A stretch of DNA of 64,000 nt from Cheiracanthium punctorium (Eukaryota > Arthropoda > Arachnida > Araneae > Cheiracanthiidae): contig JAWZYV010011614.1 in NCBI GenBank assembly GCA_038373885.1, positions 274,501 through 338,500 on the forward strand. The letters are read 5' to 3'. The stretch's first letter is position 1. Every line of letters starts with the position of its first letter. Below the pieces are notes generated by a model that was not told the DNA's origin, made no database searches, and was given only the letters and a program-made list of their open reading frames with translations. Below are positions 34,880 to 43,613 of the stretch, piece after piece. The position numbers were made by a program, and so were the translations under genes.

Positions 34880-34947
34880 TAAAAAAAAGAAAGAAAAAAG
34901 AGAGAGAGAGAGAGAAAGAAAGCCAAAAAAAAAAAAAAAAAAAAAAA
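34880..34947. repeat. (AG)n and poly-A tract
   Basis: A-rich sequence runs into (AG)n, then a run of more than 20 A. Confidence 0.9.
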
Positions 34948-35334
34948 TCATGTTTAGTTTAAAAAACATTTTTACAGAAATAGAACTATGAAATTTTATT
35001 TTTCCAATCAAGCTCAACCATTCATTTCAGTTATCGGATATTAACCTTTAATTTACTGGTTAGAATTTTCATACTTTTCTAGAGTAACATAATAATAATT
35101 AAAATATTACTTTTAAAATGTGAACCTGTTAAACAGAAAGCTATTTAGGGTGGAGATAACGTTACTCATGATAATGCGGATGTCGTGCCGTTATTTTGCA
35201 GGATTTGAGCCGAAATAACCGGAAAACCGCTATCCATTTTGTTCAGATATTTTTAATTGAACCAAGAGAGCCTGACGTCCACTATGGAGACGCCACCGGA
35301 ACTCGTTGAAACAACTGAAGGTCAACGCTGACTT

Positions 35335-35614
35335 GAGTCCGTTTGTCATACGCTGCAGGGTACGACGGGACTTCTACAACGGTCAATTTGCACGTGCAGA
35401 CTTTGTAAAAGGAGGCGGGGGGTGAACAGTGCAGGGTCGAAAAATTTATTAATGACCAGTCGGGATTCACCGACAAAAGATTACCTGTGAAACCACAGAA
35501 GCAGGCCTTACACACAAAAGGAACACCTTTTCTCCGCAATCCGTCAGGAGATTCTGAAAAATGCATTGAATTGCCATTCTAGAGGATGAGATCAGACCGA
35601 TCTGAGCGTTGGCC
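35335..35614 (+). repeat. ~300-bp dispersed repeat, copy 1
   Basis: 'ggtcaatttgcacgtgcag', 'aatgaccagtcgggattcac', 'tgaaaccaca', 'cattgaattgccattcta' and 'tgagcgttggcc' occur in the same order in the copy at 37895-38170. It ends exactly at the TTAA used by the piggyBac-like insertion at 35619. The minus-strand 94-codon open frame across it is not preserved in the other copies. Confidence 0.7.
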
Positions 35615-35618
35615 TTAA

Positions 35619-36115
35619 CCCTTTAACGCGCAGTGTTCCCGCTCTGGGAACACCAAACTCTGACGTTTTGACTGTTGTCAGTCATGAAGAATAGATTTGA
35701 TTTCCATGAAAATAGTTGCGGGTGACATAGATCCACGAGAATGCTTTACTTTTTAGCACGTTATTTCCCGTACAAAAAATGGTCACGATTATTTGTTTAA
35801 CAGCACTGACATCTGCTGAAAATGGAAGAATGCGAGGACCGCTGGATAGATTGTCCAATGCTGAAAAAAGGGCAGCCGTTGCCATCGCTCGACTTAACCA
35901 CCAGCAAGATGGCGGACGATCGGAACGTTCATCGCGTGCAACACAGATCTAGAGACCCTTTTTTGATGACACAGCCAGCTGCGCCAAAAAAGGGTCTCTA
36001 GATCTGTGGCACGCGATGAACGTTCCGATCGTCCGCCATCTTGCTGGTGGTTAAGTCGAGCGATGGCAACGGCTGCCCTTTTTTCAGCATTGGGAAAGGG
36101 TTGCGCCTCAAAGGG
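35619..36115 (+). mobile_element. piggyBac-like foldback MITE, copy B
   Basis: Intact TTAA on both sides (35615-35618, 36116-36119); ends CCCTTTAACGCGCAG and, complemented, CCCTTTGAGGCGCAACCC. The most complete copy: 35855-35964 and 35986-36093 form an almost perfect stem of about 108 bp with a loop of about 21 bases. The loop edges read AGAGACCCTTTTTT and its complement. The target TTAA lies in a repeat whose unoccupied form survives at about 38157-38172 ('gagcgttggccttaatc'), an independent proof of the insertion. No transposase. Confidence 0.92.
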
Positions 36116-36119
36116 TTAA

Positions 36120-37130
36120 CGAAGTCCTCCACTCCGCGCCCAGTTCGTTCCACACGACGAAAACAGAACTGGATCCACTTACACGCGGAGAACAAAAGGG
36201 AGGTACAGAAAAGAAGAAAAAGGATATCTGAAAAAAAAGAATAAATCCTCCGAACGCCTCGTCCTGTTTTCGAAACGCCTCGCTTCGTTCGGAAGATTCA
36301 CCTCCCGCGACCCACCACACACACACACTCACTCACTCCTCTTCTTCTCCCGTCCTGTGCTTTTCTCATTCCGAACGCATCCCCGTGTGTGTGTGTGTGT
36401 GTGTGTTCGCGTCCGTCCGCTCTGCCCCCCCCCGCCGTACCCTTTTCACAAGAGCGTACCCGAATCCACCACCCCAGGCCGTTCGTGTTCCTCCCCCTCT
36501 CCCTCTACTCTGCTGCTGCACTTTTCCTTCCTTCCCCTTTTTCGGGAGGGAGAGAGAGAGAAGCGGCTTTAATGGATCGGCAGACGAGAAGAGAGAGAGA
36601 GAGAGAGAGAGAGGAACGTGCTGTGCCTGCCTGTCGGAGGGGAGGCGGGGGGGGGAGAGTAAAAAGGGTGGTCGAGAGTGTGTGTGTGTTTGGGAGGGGT
36701 GAGTTGAGTAGTACCTCTCGCGATGCAGCAACACACACTCACACGCACAACGACCGACCGACCGACCAGTGATTGCCGAGCGTCATCGACCGACGTGCTT
36801 TTGCCGGCGACCGAAGTGGGGGGGGGAGGGCTCACCTTCCGTGACTTCCCCCCCCCCCACACTCTCTTTTGGACCGTCACGTTCTGTGAGTTTCGGCGGG
36901 GGGGGGGTGTTTGCGACACGCACTGCACTCCTATATCGCCTGCAACCAGCGGGCGTCGGAACTTGCACATCGCTTTTCAGTGTCCGTGTGTGGGGGGAGG
37001 GGAGGGACGACACGCAGAAATTAAATATCGAACTGTCGGAAGTAGGCTTTCCTACCGCAACACCTTCCCCTCCAGCCCCACCCTCGGAGGAAAAACAGTA
37101 AAAAACAACTTGTTTTCCTTTTAAAAAAAA
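36120..37130. promoter_or_regulatory. CpG-rich, microsatellite-rich block; possible promoter/5' UTR
   Basis: An abrupt change from AT-rich DNA to about 1 kb rich in CpG, with (GT)n at 36383-36404, (GA)n at 36590-36612, repeated C- or G-runs, and repeated CGACCGAC words near 36748-36795. Initiator-like TCAGT words occur (for example 36978). At least seven mutually overlapping open frames cross it on both strands, all low complexity, so none is a believable protein. Composition resembles GC-rich promoter or 5' UTR regions. No downstream exon seen here. Confidence 0.3.
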
Positions 37131-37307
37131 AATAATATGTATGTATGTATAGTGACGATTCAAAATAAAAGGCTATTCTGTCTGAAGTCAAACTGCAGGG
37201 GGTAAGGGGGCGCCGTCCGCGCTAGTTTTACGACTTCTTAATCGAGTAAGGGATCCACCAAAAAAATATAAATGTGCTAAACCGCAGAGAAGAGAGCGAC
37301 TGCTTAA

Positions 37308-37726
37308 CCCTTTGAGGCGCAACCCTTTCCCAATGCTGAAAAAAGGGCAGCCGTTGCCATCACTCGACTTAACTACCAGCAAGATGGCGGACGATCGAAA
37401 CATTCATCGCGTGCCACAGATCTAGAGACCCTTTCTTGACGACAGCTGGCTGTGCCGGCACAGCCTGCTGCCCTTTTTATCAGCATTGGGCAATCTATCC
37501 AGCTGTTCTCGCATTCTTCCATTTTTCAGCAGATGTCAGTGCTGTTAAACAAACAATCGTGACCATTTTTTTGACGGGAATGACGTGCTAAAAAGTAAAG
37601 GATTCTCGTGGAGCTATGTCATCCGCAACTACTTTTATAGAAATCAAATCTATTCTTCGTGACTGGGAACAGTCAAAACGTCAGAGTTTGGTGTTCCCAG
37701 AGCAGGAAACACTGCTCGTTAGAGGG
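37308..37726 (-). mobile_element. piggyBac-like foldback MITE, copy C (reverse)
   Basis: TTAA on both sides (37304-37307, 37727-37730). It reads in reverse relative to copies A and B: CCCTTTGAGGCGCAACCC at its left, and the 'gttcccagagcaggaaacac' end at its right. Only one long arm of the hairpin remains, the complementary arm being largely deleted, leaving a small GCTGGCTGTGCCGGCACAGC palindrome. Confidence 0.88.
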
Positions 37727-37894
37727 TTAACGCCGTTCAGCCAGGTAGCTCCGTATTGCATCGAGGATGAAGAAGGATGAAAGGTCCAAACTTTCCCACC
37801 CTCCCGACCCTCTAGAATTCTACGACCTCCCCACCAGCTCATAATTCTATTGCTGACGACCATAGGTAGACTTTGTTGTATTCGCTTAAAGGCC

Positions 37895-38440
37895 AACTCT
37901 CGTGTCAGTCCGTTTGTCAGGAGCTCCAGGCAATGAGGAGAGTTTTTAGATGGTCAATTTGCACGTGCAGCTATTGTGGGTCGAATTATTTATTGGATTT
38001 GAATGACCAGTCGAATTCCCCGACAAAGGATTAACCCGTGAAACCACATAACTACGCCCCAAATACAATGGGGGAGGGAATTTTTCTCAGCATTCCGGCA
38101 AGAAGATATTGCAAAATACATTGAATTGCCATTCTAGCGTATGAGATGTTCTGACATGAGCGTTGGCCTTAATCAAGATACGTGTACTGGACGCAACTCA
38201 AGGGGATGAGGGGAGTTTTTTAATGGTCAATTTACCTAGCAAGGTACTGTAATCGAAATATATATGGGCTTTCAATGACCAGTCGGAATCCACCGACAAA
38301 AGTTAACTCGTGAAACCACAAAAGCACGCCACCCCACACAATGGAGAGACTTTTCTTCGCCGTCCGAGAGAAGGTCTGGTAGAATACATTGAATTACCCT
38401 AGGAGCATATTAAAACGCCTCAGATGAGCTCCAGCCCTTA
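37895..38440 (+). repeat. ~300-bp dispersed repeat, tandem dimer
   Basis: Two units follow each other (about 37895-38172 and 38173-38440), each with 'ggtcaattt', 'aatgaccagtcg', 'ccgacaaa', 'cgtgaaaccac' and 'tacattgaatt' in order. They match 35335-35614. A short reverse-oriented relative ('cttttgtcggtggatcc') lies near 59408. Confidence 0.7.
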
Positions 38441-39134
38441 AACATAGAAGCATTTTGGAGCTGACTGGAAACCCTTCAAGATATCAAGCTGCATTGCTTA
38501 TCATTAAACAAACGAGAACTTCGCATCAGCCTTAAAGGGGGGGGGGAGCAAAATGAATATACAGGAAGTGAAAAACTGGAAAAGGTAGATCTTAATGTCC
38601 TTATCACACTAAAGGGAAAATCCGAGCAACTTCGCACTGGACCAACTTTTCCGACGGACTTGAAGGCGTGGTTATCTTTAAGGGTTGCAAAAGTAAACAA
38701 ACTCTCTCCGACGCCAAATAGTCATCGCATCGCTGATTTGGCGTTCAGGTTCTTATTTTACTTATCGTGCGTTGGTATATTTACATCGGATCGGTAGCAA
38801 TTTCGGCAGCATCGGATGGGCAGCAATCTCTAATTCCAAAGTCCACTTGAACGCGGCCATAATTTTATTTACACGTGATTCTGACATCGAGGCATAGTAG
38901 TAGTCGCAAATGCACGAAATTGCTTATGACGTAGCAGGAAGAAATACTCTGATTGGTCGAAATTTCGTCCGACTCGGATTTTTTCCTTCGGAAAGGAAAA
39001 AGTTGGAGTTCGTGGTCGTCAAGGTAACGGCGGAGAAAATCGGCCGGAAACTTTATTTGCAAGGAAAGTTGGTCGGATTTTTCTCAGTGTGATAGCCCTG
39101 TAAGATTCGTTATATACTGTGGGCGTTGACACAA
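38441..39134. other. Unassigned sequence
   Basis: Mixed composition with some CpG (38960-39060). No recognisable gene. Open frames near 38865-39092 lie on both strands and lack domain signals. Confidence 0.3.
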
Positions 39135-39149
39135 CTATAGCTGTCTCGC

Positions 39150-39487
39150 AGTGGTCTATAGTCACTAAACTCTGTTCCAGTAAGAATACGGTAAGTGAAG
39201 CAGCATCCAGCCTGACCAGTGCTTGGGAGGCTAAACTCCTCTCTCGACTGGAGTGCTGTGGGACCGTGTATGCTAATGGGAGCTGGTGGAAGCGTAAGAC
39301 CCGTCGTGGCTCCAATGTCCTCCATGTTCAAAAGATACCTCTGGAGGTGCCGATTTCAGGTCGTGGTTAGTCCCTCATCCGGAATTATCTCAAAATTAGG
39401 GACCAACAAGCATAAATCCAACCACCTTCGGGGCAATGACACCTATTTCCATGGATAATGCAGTAAACGAGAACAACAACAACAACG
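39150..39487 (+). mobile_element. SINE-like element with (CAA)n tail, copy 1
   Basis: Begins near 'gcagtggtctatagtcacta', contains 'aagtgaagcagcat', 'cagtgcttgggagg', 'gctgtgggaccgtgta' and 'cctctggaggtgccgattt', and ends in (AAC)n at 39472-39487. The complement of 49344-49730 has the same words in the same order and a CAA tail. A short non-coding repeat with a trinucleotide tail and no inverted ends points to a SINE. Box A/B identity is unclear. Confidence 0.65.
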
Positions 39488-39639
39488 CATATAGCCACAG
39501 AAAATAACCGCTAAAATCGCACATCATCTTTTGTCTCAATCTCACTCGAAGAATTGTTTTTTTTTTCTCAAATGACGGGCCTTAACAATGCCTTGGAGAC
39601 ATTGGACACCACTAAGGCCGGACTTGTTGGTCACTTTAT

Positions 39640-39830
39640 TATGGGGCACCTAGTAGATGGACCAACGTTGCCTCCTATGAAGGGACGGACACAATGACAT
39701 CCACGTTCGGTCGGGGATCGAACCTCGACTGCCGGGAGTTGAACCCGGAACCGTAATACGGTGCTTTATCCACCATACAAGCCAGTTGGCTAGAATTGTG
39801 TTATTAAATTTATCAATCAGGTTCACTTTC
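39640..39830 (-). mobile_element. tRNA-headed SINE
   Basis: On the minus strand TGGCTTGTATGGTGG (box A-like, about 39769-39784) is followed by GGGTTCAACTCCC (box B, 39734-39746, good match to GGTTCRANYCC) and then 'gaggttcgatccccgaccg'. Between them CCGTATTACGG can form an anticodon-like arm. A tRNA-like head followed by unrelated body sequence fits a SINE. Confidence 0.6.
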
Positions 39831-40918
39831 CAAACTATGTTATGAGCAAACACACACTGACGGAAAATACTACCGACTGCTACACCTGCACAACGTCGAT
39901 CCACCACAATAGTGCTTCAGCAAACGCAAAAGTTTAATATTTTAGCAATTCTTATTACGTACACGACGATCATTAATCAGAGTAGGGAGCTGAAACCTTG
40001 TTAATCTGTTCGCGAAATCTTTTCCTTCTCCTTTTACCGAGGCTCTTTACTCCACGATTTCAACACCTTCAAAATCCACTTCCGCATGCTCCAGCACCCC
40101 TTGCTCCGTTTCACTCCTTCCTCTTCACTTTCCACGGAAAATCAGTGGCGAACGTAGCCTTTTCCTTTGAGTCCTCCCTCAACCCCTCCCCAGAAAAGTC
40201 TTTCGAATAAATACTGAATAATTAATGATTTGAGTTTACAATCGAACACACACACACACATCCGTGTGGGGGGGGGATGCGAAGGGAATTAAGAAACATC
40301 TCAAACAGCATTGTTAGATGTTCGGACCTCTGAACATCGGAATCGTGTTTGCAGAAGTGTTCGGGATTGGAAAATTCGTCGGTGACAAATTAGCAGCCAA
40401 AAGAACGCATTAAAGCTTTCAACGAATGCGTTTTAAGTGCGCTGGAAGCACATCTTCCAACCACTGTCGGAGGGGACGAGAAGGTGCGTTTCACGCGCAT
40501 TAGCGTTATTTAGCCCGATTATCAAAGTTAACCCTATCGAATTGGACGTCTTCTCGGAAGATTGCTCGAAAGTTCGAACAGTGTTAAAAAGCATCGATGG
40601 AAATGTGGAAAAATAAAAATTCGATATCTCTTCAACCCGAATTTAATAAAGAGCAATAGAGTAGTTTCTAAATGAAATTCAACAGTAAAAAAAGCGTTGA
40701 AGACACTGTCACGTGTTCAGTAGGTATAACCAAGCACCACTGATTTGTAGATTCTTGCGGCTCTACAAAGCTTGGAGGACCTTCCCTTCTAGGGAGAGCT
40801 GTACAGAATAAAGATAGTGATCTGGAAAAGGCAGTGAGCCCATGGATCTATCTATATGATCTCCCGGTGTACACAACACCAACCAATTCACCTATTCAGT
40901 TTCGTTTGCGGAACGTTC
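39831..40918. other. Unassigned sequence
   Basis: (CA)n near 40246-40260. No gene recognised. A 70-codon open frame (39998-40210) is serine/proline-rich without domains. Confidence 0.3.
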
Positions 40919-40922
40919 TTAA

Positions 40923-41198
40923 CCAATTTGTGCCTGGATATTTTTGCGGCTTTCTTCGATTTTTACTGATAACAGAAATAATAGATAAATTTCTGATGTC
41001 AACTTCTTGAACAAGGGATGATTTCTTTTAAAATCATTATGCATAAAAATCAAAATATCAACATCCTACTTGGTCATGTTAAAATATTTTTTAGAGTTGA
41101 GGCTCAATACTCATGAATAAAGGCTAGGAAAAATAAATAACGTTTTCGACTAATAACGAAAATGCCGTCCCAAAAAAGGGACGCTAGGCATAAATGGG
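40923..41198. mobile_element. piggyBac-like MITE, third type
   Basis: TTAA at 40919-40922 and 41199-41202. The left end reads CCAATTTGTGCCTGGATATT and the complemented right end CCCATTTATGCCTAGCGTCC. 276 bp, non-coding. GTCCCAAAAAAGGGAC near the right end is a hairpin. Confidence 0.7.
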
Positions 41199-41202
41199 TT
41201 AA

Positions 41203-42085
41203 GTCAATTAGCAACACTCTATTGACATGCAGTGATAATTTAATGTGGGTTCTAGACTTTTGTAATGAAGGAAAAACTAGACTTATAACCGTACAAGTAC
41301 CCACTAGAGATGGGGAAAAGCGTTATTTTCAAAGAACAGTTGTTCACTGTTCCCGTTCTTTTTTAAAGAACAGTTCTTTTTCCTGTTCTTTTGAGAACAG
41401 GTTCTTTGATTTATCGTAGCTTAATTATGACTATTTTATTCAATTTAAAAATGAAAATATACGTCCTTTTTAACATTTATTATGCTTTAATACAATTGCA
41501 AAATGTTTAAAAAAAACTTTGCAATTTTTTGAGGGTTCGCTGTCTGAAATTGCTGCACGCTGCGTAACGTAAAGCGTACTAATGCTGGTACAAAGACGAT
41601 TACTTACGACTTTAAAGAGAACATTAGTCACAGTTAAGAGTAAAATTAGTCAATGAAAATGATCTCGAAACTCATAACTCTGCATGAGTTTGCTAGTAAT
41701 TTGATCACAATTTTTGTCAGGGCATCCCGACAAGATTTTACTCTTATATCTTTTACTCTATAATTCCTGTCTTACGCTTTGTTAGTTCGTTAGTTTAAAA
41801 GTCAGCTGCAATAAATGTAAACAAATAATGTGATTGATGTGATTGTGAATGCAGAATTTCAAGAACGAATGTTTGCGATCACGCAGTAAATAAATGTGTG
41901 CTGAGTTGTGACTCTTTCAGTTTGGTAATAAATTGCATTGCATCGAAACGAACACTATATTTAAAAGAAAACGTTTCAGGGCTTACATCAAACAAGAGTA
42001 AACGTTTGGAGCAGCACAATATAATCGCTAAATTTTTGAAGCGTAAGTCTATCGAATCTCCCTTAGTATATCGGGAAGCGGAAAA
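41203..42085. other. Unassigned sequence with hAT-like fragment
   Basis: 'tagagatggggaaaagcg' at 41305 followed by alternating AAAGAAC and GTTCTTT words (to about 41410) resembles a hAT end with subterminal repeats, but no partner end with a matching duplication was found. An open frame from 41898 runs up to the hAT insertion at 42094. Confidence 0.35.
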
Positions 42086-42093
42086 GACGGGGT

Positions 42094-43605
42094 CAGAGTT
42101 GGGCAAAATGCCACCAATGCATGTATTTTCGATACAAAATACAAAATACATTGATTCAAACACTAAAATACAAAATACAAAATACTTCTTAAATTTGAAA
42201 AAATACAAAATTCGTGTATTTATAAAATACATACAAAATACATGTAACATTTTTAAAGCATTTGAATTCAGAAGAAGATAAATTTTCCACCGAAGATCTC
42301 AGCTTACTGAATTTAAATACATTTTAACATGAATAACAAAAGCAATCTTAATAGTTGTGTTAAAGAAGAGGTACCAGGGGCGTAGCCAAGGGGTGGGGGG
42401 TTAGGGGGGTCATAACCCCCCCCCCCCATGAGGAATTTTTTGCCATACAAAATGTATATTCTTCACTACATTTTCACACCCACGTATACATATATATGAG
42501 TTGTAGTAGTCGTAACCCCCCCCCATGAAAAATTTCTGGCTACGCCCCTGAGAGGTACTGTTTCTTTTTTTTAAACGTTGCCTTTCAAAATTTTATCTTC
42601 ATAGCAATAAGATCCGAAACAGACCATTTCTGAGAAATTACATTAATACTCAAAACACAATGAAAACTATTCAATTTCAGAATGTTATACGTTTGAATAT
42701 AAATACTCAGCTCAATAACAACCTAAAAAAAATTTAAATTTTGTCTTTTAGTGGGTTTTAGAATTTATCGTGAATTTAAATATTTTGCATGTTATCTAAG
42801 TTTTCAGCTTCCATAACTGATACTGCTCCTTAACTTTTTCATTTCGTCTGCAGACAAAATTTGGAAACATTTTCAATTAAGAATTGCACAAAAGGTTTCA
42901 AAATTATCTAGATTGGAAATTGAATTCACCCCATCCTATTACAGGAAGCTGTCGCTCTAATGGACTGGAATTTGAGGTGTTTTATTCCAATACTACCCCT
43001 TAAAAAGTCCCCACCCAAGGCAACTCCCCCTAACGCTGATAGCCTTCGAGTAGCTTTGTCTCTTAACCACAATAACCAAGAATCCATTATACTATTGCAG
43101 AAATACTGGCAGCATTATTTTTCAAGAACTTAGCAACAAATTTCATATTCCTTTAAAGAATCTAGTAAATATTACCCAAAAATGTTTTCACTACTTTTGG
43201 TTTCATATACAGTGGGAATCTCGAAACATTCGTAGACCAAATATACTGTTTGCGCTTACAGGAGTATGAAAGGCTTTTCTTTCTCTTTCCTTATTAATTA
43301 AATTTAAAGATCGAACACTTCTTCAGTGACAATACTACGTGTAATTCTGGTGCAACTCATAAATTACATCAAGAGAGGGGGAAAAGTTGAAAATCATCAA
43401 TTTTATGATTTTCATTTGCACATGCTATCTGAGCAATCTGTGGTGTTACGATTAATTTAATGTCAGAATTGCAGAATGTATTTCTTGTATTTTGAAAACC
43501 CAAAATACATTCTCAAAATATTTTGTTTTTTTACGAGGAAAAATACAAAATGCAAGATAAAATATATTTTGAAAATACATGTATTAGCGATACTCCCCAA
43601 CTTTG
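42094..43605. mobile_element. hAT transposon, 1.5 kb, with nested hAT
   Basis: Ends CAGAGTTGGGCAAAATGCC and, complemented, CAAAGTTGGGGAGTATCGC, with a perfect 8-bp duplication GACGGGGT (42086-42093, 43606-43613). Subterminal ATGTATTTT/AAAATACA words are repeated many times on both sides. No transposase similarity noticed. The 176-bp element at 42375-42550 is inserted in it. Without that insert it is about 1.33 kb. Confidence 0.9.
42375..42550. mobile_element. hAT MITE, CAGGGGCGTAGCC type, nested
   Basis: Ends CAGGGGCGTAGCCA (exact complement at right) and a perfect 8-bp duplication AGAGGTAC (42367-42374, 42551-42558). Poly-C/poly-G runs lie inside both ends. It belongs to the same family as 57015-57451 and is younger than its 1.5-kb host. 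Confidence 0.95.
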
Positions 43606-43613
43606 GACGGGGT

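Noticed and set aside
35282..35566. 94-codon minus-strand open frame with several cysteines
   Set aside because: It lies in a ~300-bp dispersed repeat and the frame is not kept in the copies at 37.9-38.4 kb.
36357..37163. Many overlapping open frames of 71-133 codons on both strands
   Set aside because: They are different readings of the same microsatellites and C/G runs; no frame has non-repetitive protein sequence of useful length.
41898..42281. 127-codon plus-strand open frame
   Set aside because: The last third is hAT terminal sequence; the remaining ~65 codons show no known domain, and removing the element leads quickly to a stop.
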